From contig NZ_AUEQ01000020.1 in assembly GCF_000426065.1 (NCBI RefSeq), positions 1 through 58,121 on the forward strand: a DNA stretch of 58,121 nucleotides. The letters run 5' to 3'. Position 1 is the first letter of the stretch. Each line of letters begins with the position of its first letter. The position numbers and the translations under genes are program-made. Source of the stretch: Mycobacterium sp. URHD0025 (GTDB lineage Bacteria; Actinomycetota; Actinomycetes; Mycobacteriales; Mycobacteriaceae). This document shows, in pieces, positions 41,506 through 50,074 of this stretch. Below the pieces are notes generated by a model, which was given only the letters and a program-made list of their open reading frames with translations, searched no databases and had not been told where the DNA came from.

Positions 41506-42930
41506 ATGCCCAATTACGAACACACCGAACTCTTCATCGACGGCCGATGGACCGCACCATCGGGGGCCGGCGTGATCCACGTCGTCGACCCGGCGACCGA
41601 AGCCGTGATCGGCCACGTCCCCAACGGGGACGCCGCCGACGTCGATGCCGCCGCGGCCGCCGCCCGGCGGGCCTTCGACCCCCTGATCGATGTTGCCGAG
41701 CGCCGGGGTCGGGTGCAGCGGGTCATCGCCGCGATGGAGAAGCGGCTGCCCGACATCGCCGAACTCATCACCGCCGAGATGGGGGCGCCCGCACGTATCG
41801 CGCAGACGGTACAGACCCAGGTACCGCTGGCGGTGGCCAACGGTTTCGCCGATGTGCTGGAGACCTTCGAATTCGAAGAGCGAATCGGTAATTCGCTGAT
41901 CGTGCGTGAACCCTATGGTGTCGTCGCGGCCATCACACCGTGGAACTATCCGCTCTACCAAGTCCTCGCCAAGGTGCTGCCGGCGATTGCTGCCGGATGT
42001 CCCGTCGTGCTCAAACCCAGTAACGAAGCCCCGCTTTCGGTGTTCGCCTTCATCGAAGCCTGCGAGGATGCCGGCCTGCCACCCGGAACGGTCAACCTCG
42101 TCTCAGGCCCGGGCCGAGTGATCGGCGAACGCCTCGCCGAGCACCCCGACATCGATTTCGTGTCGTTCACCGGGTCGACCGGCGTGGGTGCCCGGGTCGG
42201 AGAACTGGCCGGCCGGTCGATCAAGAAGGTCGCCCTGGAGCTGGGCGGCAAGTCCGCCAACGTGATTCTCGACGGTGCCGATCTGGCCACCGCGGTCAAG
42301 GTCGGCGTCGGCAACGCGTTTCTCAACAGCGGGCAGACCTGCATGGCGTGGACCCGGATGCTGGTGCCGCAGAGCCGTTACGACGAGACGCTGGAGCTGA
42401 TCGAAGCCGCTGTGGCCCGCTACACCGTCGGGGATCCGCGCGACCCGGCCACCCGCCTCGGACCGTTGGCCTCGAGGTCGCAGTTCGACACGGTGCGCGG
42501 ATTCATCGAGCGCGCCCAGCGCGACGGGGCGCGCCTGCTGACCGGCGGCGCCGAGCCTGTCCGGGACGCCGGGTTCTTCGTCGCACCAACGGTTTTTGCC
42601 GACGTCGATCCTGGCTCCGAACTCGGCCAGGAAGAAGTGTTCGGTCCCGTACTCGCGGTGATCCCCTACACCGACACCGACGATGCGCTGGAGATTGCCA
42701 ACGGCACCCCTTACGGGCTCTCCGGCGCGGTCTGGGCCGCCACCGACGAGGAAGCGATCGACTTCGCGCGCAGGGTCCAGACCGGCCAGCTCGACATCAA
42801 CGGCGGCGCCTACAACCCCGCCGCTCCATTCGGTGGATACAAGAAATCCGGAATCGGCCGCGAACTGGGGCGTTTCGGGTTCGAGGAATACCTGCAGACC
42901 AAGTCCCTCCAGCTCAAGGAGCGCGCGTGA
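41506..42930 (+). CDS. NAD(P)-dependent aldehyde dehydrogenase
   Basis: This 474-residue ALDH has Asn146 in Thr-Pro-Trp-Asn-Tyr-Pro, the general base Glu245 in Glu-Leu-Gly-Gly-Lys, and catalytic Cys279 in Ser-Gly-Gln-Thr-Cys. The length is normal and all key residues are intact. It follows the ADH by 26 bases and overlaps the next gene (GTGA), placing aldehyde-to-acid oxidation between the ADH and the FadD ligase. Substrate is likely a steroid side-chain aldehyde by context; the sequence itself does not say. Confidence 0.88.
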   Translation: MPNYEHTELFIDGRWTAPSGAGVIHVVDPATEAVIGHVPNGDAADVDAAAAAARRAFDPLIDVAERRGRVQRVIAAMEKRLPDIAELITAEMGAPARIAQTVQTQVPLAVANGFADVLETFEFEERIGNSLIVREPYGVVAAITPWNYPLYQVLAKVLPAIAAGCPVVLKPSNEAPLSVFAFIEACEDAGLPPGTVNLVSGPGRVIGERLAEHPDIDFVSFTGSTGVGARVGELAGRSIKKVALELGGKSANVILDGADLATAVKVGVGNAFLNSGQTCMAWTRMLVPQSRYDETLELIEAAVARYTVGDPRDPATRLGPLASRSQFDTVRGFIERAQRDGARLLTGGAEPVRDAGFFVAPTVFADVDPGSELGQEEVFGPVLAVIPYTDTDDALEIANGTPYGLSGAVWAATDEEAIDFARRVQTGQLDINGGAYNPAAPFGGYKKSGIGRELGRFGFEEYLQTKSLQLKERA

Positions 42931-43703
42931 CGGCCCCGCTGCACGTCCAGAGCGACGGACCGGTTCAGGTCTGGACGATCACCCTGCCCGACGTCGGTAA
43001 CGCCATCACCGGCAAGGACATCATCACGGCGTTCGAGGACAACGTGGATGCGGTCAACGCTGACAACGCGGTCGGAGCGGTCATCCTCACCGGTGCCGGC
43101 AAGATCTTCTCCGCCGGCGGCAACGTCAAGGAGATGGCCGACCGCCAGGGCATGTTCGGCCTGGAGGCCATCGACCAGCGGCGGGCCTACATCGATGGCA
43201 TCCAACGGATTCCTCGTGCACTCGGCCGTCTCGAAGTGCCGCTGATCGCCGCCGTCAACGGCGCCGCTATCGGCGCCGGGTGCGACCTGGCGATGATGTG
43301 CGATATCCGGATCGCCTCCGAGCGTGCGTCTTTCGCCGAGAGCTTCGTGCAACTCGGGCTCATCCCCGGCGACGGTGGCACGTGGTTTCTGCCTCGGGCC
43401 ATCGGCTACGCCCGCGCCGCCGAGCTCACCTTCACCGGCGAACGGATCGATGCTGCCACCGCGTTGGAGTGGGGACTGGTCAGCCGGGTGGTACCCCACG
43501 ACGACCTCCTGAGCGAAGCGCAAGCATTGGCCGACCGAATCGCGGTCAACCCGCCGCGAGCGTTGCGGATGGCCAAACGACTGTTGCAGGAATCTGTGAC
43601 GGGCTCATTGGAATCCACGCTGTCCATGGCGGCGGCCATGCAGCCGCTGGCGCACCACGACGTCGAGCATCAACGGCGCATCGCGAAGTGGCGGACAACG
43701 TGA
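42927..43703 (+). CDS. Enoyl-CoA hydratase/isomerase family protein
   Basis: This 258-residue crotonase-fold protein has oxyanion-hole loops Phe-Ser-Ala-Gly-Gly-Asn and Gly-Ala-Ala-Ile-Gly-Ala-Gly-Cys-Asp. At the position of the first catalytic glutamate of classic hydratases it appears to carry Phe (Ser-Phe-Val-Gln-Leu-Gly-Leu-Ile-Pro-Gly-Asp-Gly-Gly). It may therefore act as an isomerase or hydrolase rather than a simple hydratase. The GTG at 42927 overlaps the ALDH stop by four bases; upstream frame is ALDH shadow. Confidence 0.8.
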   Translation: MTAPLHVQSDGPVQVWTITLPDVGNAITGKDIITAFEDNVDAVNADNAVGAVILTGAGKIFSAGGNVKEMADRQGMFGLEAIDQRRAYIDGIQRIPRALGRLEVPLIAAVNGAAIGAGCDLAMMCDIRIASERASFAESFVQLGLIPGDGGTWFLPRAIGYARAAELTFTGERIDAATALEWGLVSRVVPHDDLLSEAQALADRIAVNPPRALRMAKRLLQESVTGSLESTLSMAAAMQPLAHHDVEHQRRIAKWRTT

Positions 43704-44803
43704 GCGGGCCGGACCTGGGGCTGCTCCGCGCCGAGGTCCGCGAATTCCTGGCCGGCCAGTTGGCTGCCGGCGCGTTCAGGCCGTCGGTCGATTCATGGTT
43801 GTGCGGGTGGGATGAGGACTTCACGGCCGCCCTGGCGCGACGCGGCTGGCTGGGTATGACGGTTCCCGTGCGGTACGGCGGCCACGGCCGGTCGTTTCAC
43901 GAACGGTTCGTCGTCACCGAGGAACTGCTGGCCGCCGGGGCTCCGGTGGCCGCCCATTGGATCGCCGACCGCCAGATCGTGCCCTCTCTGCTGAATTACG
44001 GCACCGAGCAGCAGAAGTCGGAGTTCCTGCCACGCATCGTGCGGGGAGAGTGTTTCTTCGGCATCGGGATGAGTGAGCCCGATTCGGGATCGGACCTCGC
44101 CAGCGTGCGCACCCGTGCGGTGCGCGTCGAGGGTGGCTGGTCGATCACCGGAACGAAGGTGTGGACGTCGGGGGCGCACCGGGCCCATGCCTTCATCGTG
44201 CTGGCCCGCACCGAACCGGTGGATCCTTCCCATCGGCACGACGGGCTGAGTCAGTTCATCGTCGATCTGCACGCACCCGGGGTGGACGTCCGGCCGATCA
44301 TCTCGATGAACGGCGGGCATCACTTCAACGAGGTCGTGCTCGACGAGGTGTTCATTCCCGACGCCATGGTCTTCGGCACGATCGGTCAGGGCTGGGCGCA
44401 GGTGACCTCCGAACTGAGCTTCGAGCGCAGCGGCCCCGAGCGATTCCTGTCGACCTTCCCGCTCCTGGCGCACGCAGTCGAAAACACGGCAGCTGAACCG
44501 GGATTGGGGCGTTTGATCGCACGCGTTGCCGGTCTGCATCACATGTCGACCGCGGTGGCCGATGCGCTGCAACGCGGCGAGAATCTCGATGTGTCCGCTG
44601 CGGTGGTCAAAGTGCTCGGAACCACGGTCGAGGGTGACATCGCCGAGTTCGCCGACCAGCAGACCGGAGACAACACGCCGCCGGACGCGGTGTGGGCCGA
44701 CCTGGTGGCCACTGCGGTGGACCAGCGGCCCGGCTTCACGTTGCGCGGGGGAACCAACGAAGTGCTGCGCGGCGTCATCGCGCGGGGATTAGGCATGCGA
44801 TGA
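43700..44803 (+). CDS. Acyl-CoA dehydrogenase, larger subunit of a likely heteromeric pair
   Basis: This 367-residue FadE-type protein has Trp-Leu-Gly-Met-Thr-Val-Pro, Gly-Met-Ser-Glu-Pro-Asp-Ser-Gly-Ser-Asp (FAD contact) and Leu-Arg-Gly-Gly-Thr-Asn-Glu-Val-Leu-Arg near the C-terminus. GTG 43700 overlaps the hydratase stop by four bases; GTG 43688 is an alternative. A second, more diverged ACAD follows with an ATGA overlap. In steroid catabolism such adjacent pairs (FadE28-FadE29 type) form alpha2beta2 enzymes acting on bulky CoA esters, and that is the likely case here. Confidence 0.83.
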   Translation: MSGPDLGLLRAEVREFLAGQLAAGAFRPSVDSWLCGWDEDFTAALARRGWLGMTVPVRYGGHGRSFHERFVVTEELLAAGAPVAAHWIADRQIVPSLLNYGTEQQKSEFLPRIVRGECFFGIGMSEPDSGSDLASVRTRAVRVEGGWSITGTKVWTSGAHRAHAFIVLARTEPVDPSHRHDGLSQFIVDLHAPGVDVRPIISMNGGHHFNEVVLDEVFIPDAMVFGTIGQGWAQVTSELSFERSGPERFLSTFPLLAHAVENTAAEPGLGRLIARVAGLHHMSTAVADALQRGENLDVSAAVVKVLGTTVEGDIAEFADQQTGDNTPPDAVWADLVATAVDQRPGFTLRGGTNEVLRGVIARGLGMR

Positions 44804-45831
44804 ACACGGTGGATCCCGACCTGGCGGCGATGATGGACGATGTCTTCGCCCACCAACGTGAGACCCACGTCGACGCCGCTCCCGGAACCCGTATCGCGTA
44901 TGACCGCGCCCTGTGGCGGCGCCTCGACTCCCTCGGACTGGTCCGCCTGACCGGAGCAGAAGAATCCGGAGGTAGCGGTGCGGGTTGGCTGGAAGCGGCC
45001 GAATTGCTCAGTGCCGCTGTGCGTCACGGTGTCCGCATCCCGCTGGCCGAGCACGATCTGCTGGCCTGCTGGCTCCTGGATACCGCCGGGTTCCAGGTCG
45101 ACGATGCGGTCCGAACGGTGTACGTCGTGCCGGCCGACGGTCATGCCGCAGTACCCGCGCCCTGGGCGGGCGACGTGGACCGCGTCGTCGTGCTCTGGCA
45201 GGACAAAGACCGGTACCGGCTGGCAGATCTGGACACCACGGAACTGTCCGTCACCGCAGGCACCAACCTGATCGGCGAGGCCCGCGACACAGTCCACGTC
45301 GACACGTCGGCGCTCGCCGGGACGGTCGTACCAACGGATTTGGTGAGTCGGCTCGGCCGCAAGTCGGCCATGATCCGGGCGATCCAGGTGTGCGCGGCGC
45401 TCGATCGTGCCGTCGCATTGTCCATCGAGCACGTGGCTTCCCGTGTTCAATTCGGACGACCACTGGCCAAGTTCCAGGCCATCCAGAATCTGATCTCGGA
45501 TGCCGCGGCAGAAGCCGCCCTCGCCCGCGCCGCCACCGAGGCTGCGCTTCGCAATGCCATCGAAACCGACTGGACATCACCACTTCTCGACTTCCGGATC
45601 GCCACGGCGCGCTCCTGCGCCGGACATGCCGCCTCAGTGGTGACCCGCAACGCACATCAGGTACACGGTGCGATCGGTACGACCCACGAGCATCGGCTGC
45701 ACGAGTACACCCGCGCGGCGCTGGCCTGGCGCTCCGAATACGGCTCGGTGCGCTTTTGGGATGACCGGGTTGCCGCTGCTGCCGTCGCTGCCGGTGGGCA
45801 GGGCCTGTGGCCGTTGATCGCCGCCGGATAG
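44800..45831 (+). CDS. Acyl-CoA dehydrogenase-like protein, second subunit of the pair
   Basis: This 343-residue protein is recognisable mainly by its C-terminal ACAD domain (Arg-Val-Gln-Phe-Gly-Arg-Pro-Leu-Ala-Lys-Phe-Gln-Ala-Ile-Gln, then Gln-Val-His-Gly-Ala-Ile-Gly). The N-terminal and middle domains are diverged and lack the Met-Ser-Glu-Pro FAD motif. This asymmetry between neighbours is what the heteromeric steroid ACADs show. The start overlaps the previous stop by four bases, which favours a fixed stoichiometry. Confidence 0.8.
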   Translation: MNTVDPDLAAMMDDVFAHQRETHVDAAPGTRIAYDRALWRRLDSLGLVRLTGAEESGGSGAGWLEAAELLSAAVRHGVRIPLAEHDLLACWLLDTAGFQVDDAVRTVYVVPADGHAAVPAPWAGDVDRVVVLWQDKDRYRLADLDTTELSVTAGTNLIGEARDTVHVDTSALAGTVVPTDLVSRLGRKSAMIRAIQVCAALDRAVALSIEHVASRVQFGRPLAKFQAIQNLISDAAAEAALARAATEAALRNAIETDWTSPLLDFRIATARSCAGHAASVVTRNAHQVHGAIGTTHEHRLHEYTRAALAWRSEYGSVRFWDDRVAAAAVAAGGQGLWPLIAAG

Positions 45832-45901
45832 CGGTTCGGGGTGTCCGCTCAACGGTCACCGGTGCTGTTACCGGCGCCACATCACCGGTTGACTGCCAAC
45901 C

Positions 45902-46390
45902 ATGAGCAACGAGATCACCCTGCCTGACGTCCAGGAATTCATCTCCGGCTTCTGGTATCACTACGACCAGGGCCACTTCGACGAGGTGGGCACCCGCATC
46001 GGGACCGAGATGGAGTACCTGAGCCGCTCGGATTCCGGCAACTGCCCGTTCGAGCATCTGCTGGCGGCTGAGCTTCACGGCAAGGACGAAACGCTGCCGT
46101 GGCTGATCCAGCACCGCAACGAGAACCCGTATCCGTGCCGCCATCACGCCACCAACGTGTTCCGCACCGGGGTCGATGGTGAGGTCACCAACGTCCGCTT
46201 CTATCTGTACGTCAACCAGATCACCAACAATGTGCCGTTCGCCGTCTCCAGCGGCATCGTGGATGCCGGGATCCGGCGGTCGGAAGACGGTCTGGTGTTC
46301 ACCTCGCTGCGGGTGGTGCTCGACGCCGAGGACTCGATCCCGCTCGCGGAGTACACCGCGAAGGCCTCCGCCGGCGCCCAGTCCGCGTGA
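45902..46390 (+). CDS. SnoaL-like (NTF2-fold) protein
   Basis: This 162-residue protein has a SnoaL-like layout: N-terminal helix with Phe-Trp-Tyr-His-Tyr-Asp, a conserved-looking Cys-Arg-His-His-Ala-Thr-Asn strand and C-terminal strands. It also recalls beta subunits of ring-hydroxylating oxygenases, but no alpha subunit is adjacent. A 70-base gap before it is the largest in the operon, so an internal promoter is possible, though I see no convincing -10. The stop overlaps the next SDR start by four bases (GTGA). The reaction is unknown. Confidence 0.6.
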   Translation: MSNEITLPDVQEFISGFWYHYDQGHFDEVGTRIGTEMEYLSRSDSGNCPFEHLLAAELHGKDETLPWLIQHRNENPYPCRHHATNVFRTGVDGEVTNVRFYLYVNQITNNVPFAVSSGIVDAGIRRSEDGLVFTSLRVVLDAEDSIPLAEYTAKASAGAQSA

Positions 46391-47250
46391 GCGCACGAGA
46401 AGTCTTCGGCGGCGGAGTCGCCGTCATCACGGGAGCCGGCGCCGGAATAGGCGCCGGCTTGGCCCGGCATGCCAGTCGCTTGGGCATGACGGTGGTGCTG
46501 GTCGACGTCAACGCCGATTCCATCGCGGACCTCCGTGACGAGATCCGCGCCGCAGGAGGGGCGGCCACGGACGCGGTCTGCGACGTGCGCGATGCCGATG
46601 CCATGCAAACACTGGCCGATGACGTCTACCGCGATCTCGGCCCCGTGCGGCTGTTGGTGAACAACGCCGGCATCGAACAATTCGGATATCTGTGGGACAC
46701 CCCGGTGGCCAATTGGCAACGCGTGGTGGACATCAACATCAGCGGCGTCTTCCACGGCATCAGGGCGTTCCTACCCAAGATGATGGCCACCGAGGCACCG
46801 GCATGGGTATGGAACCTGTCTTCGATCGGCGGTGTGGCCGTGGTGCCGCTGCAGGCGCCCTACATCATGAGCAAGCATGCGGTTCTCGCCCTGACCGAAT
46901 GTCTGAATGTGGAAGTGCAATCCGCCGGCCATCACCACCACCTGCATGTCCAGGCGGTCCTGCCCGGGGCTGTGGTTTCCGAGATCTTCGAATCAGCGGG
47001 CGGGGTGGACTCCGGGGACGCCGGTGCGGCCGAAGGACAACGCGCCGCGATGCTCGACATCAAAGCCGAGGCGATGGATCCGCTGGCCGCGGCCGAGGTG
47101 GTGTTCGAGCAGGCGGCCCAGGGCAGCTTCTATCTGCTCACCCAGCCCGACTACGTCGGATCGGCGATGGCGGAGCGAGCCCGCGTGTTGAGCAGCCAGG
47201 AGGCGCCGCGGTTGCGGACCCAGCGCCGTTTCGACCCGGCAAAGAACTGA
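46387..47250 (+). CDS. Short-chain dehydrogenase/reductase
   Basis: This 287-residue SDR starts with GTG and has Thr-Gly-Ala-Gly-Ala-Gly-Ile-Gly, Val-Asp-Val-Asn after strand 2 (NAD preference), Asn-Asn-Ala-Gly-Ile, Leu-Ser-Ser-Ile and Tyr-Ile-Met-Ser-Lys. The C-terminal extension of ~40 residues is typical of hydroxysteroid/retinol-type SDRs. It is embedded in the 12-gene operon between the SnoaL-like protein and the esterase (1-base gap). Oxidation of a hydroxyl produced by ester hydrolysis is a fair guess. Confidence 0.8.
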   Translation: MSAREVFGGGVAVITGAGAGIGAGLARHASRLGMTVVLVDVNADSIADLRDEIRAAGGAATDAVCDVRDADAMQTLADDVYRDLGPVRLLVNNAGIEQFGYLWDTPVANWQRVVDINISGVFHGIRAFLPKMMATEAPAWVWNLSSIGGVAVVPLQAPYIMSKHAVLALTECLNVEVQSAGHHHHLHVQAVLPGAVVSEIFESAGGVDSGDAGAAEGQRAAMLDIKAEAMDPLAAAEVVFEQAAQGSFYLLTQPDYVGSAMAERARVLSSQEAPRLRTQRRFDPAKN

Positions 47251-47251
47251 C

Positions 47252-48211
47252 ATGACCTACCCACCACTGGATCCCGACGCCGCCGCACGAGTCGCGTCGT
47301 TCGGTGACATCCCACCCATGCGGGCCCGCGGCCTGGCCGCCGTCCGCGAGGGTCTCGAAAAGGCGCCCCTGCCCGACATGCCGGCTATGGCGCGCATCGA
47401 AGACGTGACGGTGCCGGGTCCGGCCGGGCCGATCCCCGTCCGGCTCTACCGCCCCACCGCCGAGCATCGATTGCCCGTGCTCGTGTACCTGCACGGCGGC
47501 GGCCTGGTGATGGGCTCCAACCGTTCCTTCGAGCCGCTGGCCCGTGAACTCGCGCATGCCAGCGGCGCCGCGGTGGCGGCCGTCGAGTACCGGCTCGCAC
47601 CAGAATCGCCGCCACCGGCCCAATTCGACGACTCCTACGCGGCCACCGAATGGATCGCCGCACATGCCGACGAGCTGGACCTCGACGCGGGTCGGCTGGC
47701 GGTCGCCGGCGACAGTGCGGGCGGTTCACTGGCTGCCGCAGTCGCTTTGGCGGCCCGCGATCACGCCGGACCACAACTGTGTGCACAGGCGCTGCTGTAT
47801 CCCGGCCTGGATCGCGACATGGGAGCGGCATCGATCACCTCGATGCCCGACGCGCCGTTGCTGCGCCACGAAGACATCGTCTACATGCACGAATTGGTCG
47901 ATCCCGGTGGAGCACCGCGTGACCCATATCAGGTTCCGGCATACGCCGGCGACCTGCGCGGCCTGCCGGCCGCCATCGTCGTCACCGGCGAGTGCGACCC
48001 GATCCGGGACTGGGGCGAGCGCTACGCCGCTCGCCTGCGCGATGCGGGCGTGCAGACGACGGTCACCCGTTATCCCGGTATGTACCACGGCTTTCTGATG
48101 CGCTCGGACGCCACCGCACGCGGCCGCCTGGCCATCGCCGAGATCGGCGCGCTGCTGCGCGCCAAGTTCACTCACCTCATCACCGAAGGAGACCACCATG
48201 CTCACCGATGA
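47252..48211 (+). CDS. Alpha/beta hydrolase, hormone-sensitive-lipase family esterase
   Basis: This 319-residue esterase has His-Gly-Gly-Gly (81-84) and nucleophile Ser155 in Gly-Asp-Ser-Ala-Gly-Gly, with Asp in Glu-Cys-Asp-Pro-Ile-Arg-Asp and His in Met-Tyr-His-Gly-Phe. The same positions are used in the esterase at 32526, so the two are paralogues. Likely role: hydrolysis of a steroid ester or lactone made by a BVMO. Its last 14 bases overlap the next gene, whose ribosome site lies inside this coding region. Confidence 0.82.
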   Translation: MTYPPLDPDAAARVASFGDIPPMRARGLAAVREGLEKAPLPDMPAMARIEDVTVPGPAGPIPVRLYRPTAEHRLPVLVYLHGGGLVMGSNRSFEPLARELAHASGAAVAAVEYRLAPESPPPAQFDDSYAATEWIAAHADELDLDAGRLAVAGDSAGGSLAAAVALAARDHAGPQLCAQALLYPGLDRDMGAASITSMPDAPLLRHEDIVYMHELVDPGGAPRDPYQVPAYAGDLRGLPAAIVVTGECDPIRDWGERYAARLRDAGVQTTVTRYPGMYHGFLMRSDATARGRLAIAEIGALLRAKFTHLITEGDHHAHR

Positions 48212-49274
48212 ACGGCGCCTTGAGCTGTCCGACATCCTGCGTCCCGCAGCCCCGCCTCGCGAGATCACCGACGTCTACACCGACGATCAGAAGCAGAGGC
48301 TCCTCGACGTCGTACGCACCGAGGGGCCCTGGAAACTCATCATCGCCCAGCACTTCGCATCGGCCGACGAGCTGATGGCCACCATGAGCGGCGCCTTCCC
48401 CGAAGGGTTCACTCCGTCGCTCGACTTGTTCCTCACGCCGACCTTCCGCGGTTACCTGGCCAACTACGGCACCATCCTTTACCCCGAACTGCACGACTGC
48501 TTCTACAACTCCGCGTTCATCGAGCACGCCAAGAGCTACTGGAATGCCGAATACGCGAAGCCGGAAATGATGCTGTTCAACATCAACGGTCCGTGTGCCA
48601 ACCGCGACCCCGGTCACCTGGACTCCCCCAGCTTCCGCGGCGTGCGCCATGAGAACGCACCGACCTGGTTGTGCAGCGTGATGGGCAAGTCCGGTCTGTT
48701 CACGGACTATCTGATCAAGATGGCCCAGGTGATCACCTGGTTCTCCCTCGACGAAGGCTCGGGCTTCACCTACTGGCCCGACGGTCCGCTCAAGCCTCCC
48801 GCCCGGGTGTTGCCGCCGATCAACAACCGCGCCGTCGTCGTGCAGAACGAGATGATGATGCACCGCGGTGAGGCCAACGGCCCGCTGGATCAACAAGTTC
48901 CGGCCGGACTGGCCTTCGACACCGTGTTCACCGGCGACCCGGCCGACCGCAATCGGTGGCTGCTGAAGAACGGCGAGGACGTCATCGCCCGTCACCACAC
49001 CGACGAACTCCGGTTCCTCGTGCACTGGTCTGCCGAGGTGTTCTCCGACTACGAGGAACTCAAGAAGAACATGGACGGCTCCGATGACCTGACGATCGAA
49101 CGGGCGATCGGAATGATGGTCGACGACCTCAAGGGCAAGGGCATCAAGCTCGATGTGCCCGGCGAACCGCTGCACGACCCTGCGTTCATCGGTGCCCTGA
49201 ACGCCGCCTACGACCTCGGTGGTCCGAGCAGCTATCCGGACGAGGCTCCTATCTCTGCCTTCCAACTCGCTTGA
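48198..49274 (+). CDS. Unrecognised protein with a possible Fe(II)/2-oxoglutarate-type HxD...H motif
   Basis: This 358-residue soluble protein has a strong ribosome site (AAGGAG, seven bases before the ATG). I do not recognise the family. A candidate metal triad is His140-x-Asp142 (Pro-Gly-His-Leu-Asp-Ser-Pro) and His222 (Met-Met-Met-His-Arg-Gly-Glu), with spacing compatible with a double-stranded beta-helix dioxygenase. Aromatic-rich segments around it (Tyr-Trp-Pro-Asp-Gly-Pro) could line a bulky pocket. The clear arginine expected after the distal His for 2-oxoglutarate binding is not obvious. Position inside the catabolic operon suggests an oxygenase or cupin-like enzyme on the same substrate. 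Confidence 0.5.
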   Translation: MLTDERRLELSDILRPAAPPREITDVYTDDQKQRLLDVVRTEGPWKLIIAQHFASADELMATMSGAFPEGFTPSLDLFLTPTFRGYLANYGTILYPELHDCFYNSAFIEHAKSYWNAEYAKPEMMLFNINGPCANRDPGHLDSPSFRGVRHENAPTWLCSVMGKSGLFTDYLIKMAQVITWFSLDEGSGFTYWPDGPLKPPARVLPPINNRAVVVQNEMMMHRGEANGPLDQQVPAGLAFDTVFTGDPADRNRWLLKNGEDVIARHHTDELRFLVHWSAEVFSDYEELKKNMDGSDDLTIERAIGMMVDDLKGKGIKLDVPGEPLHDPAFIGALNAAYDLGGPSSYPDEAPISAFQLA

Positions 49275-49291
49275 TTCCGGGGGTTTTTCCA

Positions 49292-50074
49292 ATGGACCGT
49301 TTCTCAGATCGCCGTGTCATCGTCACCGGCGCCGGGTCGGGTATTGGCGCGGCCACAGTGGCCCGGCTGCTCGATGAAGGTGCCTCGGTGGTGGCTTACG
49401 ACATCTCCGCCGAGGGCCTGGCGGCGACAGCATCCGCTGCTGAAGATGCGGGCACGTCCAAACGGCTCACGACCGCCGTTCTCGACATATCCCGCGAAGA
49501 CGATGTCACCGCCGCCGTCCGTACGACCGTGACGGAGCTCGGCGGGCTTGAGGTCTTGGTCAATGTGGCTGCCATGCAGACGTGTTCGCACACCCACGAA
49601 ACCACCCTCGACGACTGGAACCGCACCCTGGCGGTGAACTTGACCGGCACCTTTCTCATGACCCGGCAAGCACTGCCCGCGTTACTCGAATCGGGCCGGG
49701 GTGTCGTGGTGAATTTCACCTCCACCGCCGCGACGTTCGCCCACCCGTACATGGCGGCATACGCGGCCAGTAAAGGCGGCATCCTCAGCTTCACCCACTC
49801 CCTGGCGTTGGAGTACTCGAAGCAGGGCCTGCGCGCGGTCAACATCCAGCCCGGTGGCGTGTCGACGGCATTGGCCAACAGCACGCTGGACAAGATGCCC
49901 GAGGGATATGACCTCGGACTGTGGGGCAAACAGACTCCGCTGCTGCACGGCACAGACAGCGAAATCCTCGGCGATCCAAGCGCTGTCGCAGCTGTCATCG
50001 CCATGGTGGCCTCCGATGACGGTGCGTTCATCACCGGCACCGAGATACGTGTCGATGGCGGGGCACATGCGTGA
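49292..50074 (+). CDS. Short-chain dehydrogenase/reductase
   Basis: This 260-residue SDR has Thr-Gly-Ala-Gly-Ser-Gly-Ile-Gly, Tyr-Asp-Ile-Ser after strand 2 (NAD-type Asp), a Phe-Thr-Ser-Thr catalytic region, Tyr-Ala-Ala-Ser-Lys and C-terminal Val-Asp-Gly-Gly-Ala. The ATG at 49292 is used; a TTG at 49271 is in frame, but the sequence between shows no domain residues. The usual Asn-Asn-Ala-Gly reads Asn-Val-Ala-Ala, a mild departure. It overlaps the last gene of the operon by eight bases. Confidence 0.8.
   Translation: MDRFSDRRVIVTGAGSGIGAATVARLLDEGASVVAYDISAEGLAATASAAEDAGTSKRLTTAVLDISREDDVTAAVRTTVTELGGLEVLVNVAAMQTCSHTHETTLDDWNRTLAVNLTGTFLMTRQALPALLESGRGVVVNFTSTAATFAHPYMAAYAASKGGILSFTHSLALEYSKQGLRAVNIQPGGVSTALANSTLDKMPEGYDLGLWGKQTPLLHGTDSEILGDPSAVAAVIAMVASDDGAFITGTEIRVDGGAHA

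Noticed and set aside
45902..46390. Ring-hydroxylating dioxygenase beta subunit
   Set aside because: The fold is compatible, but no alpha subunit is adjacent and the only Rieske alpha-type protein here is the homotrimeric KshA kind; left as SnoaL-like.
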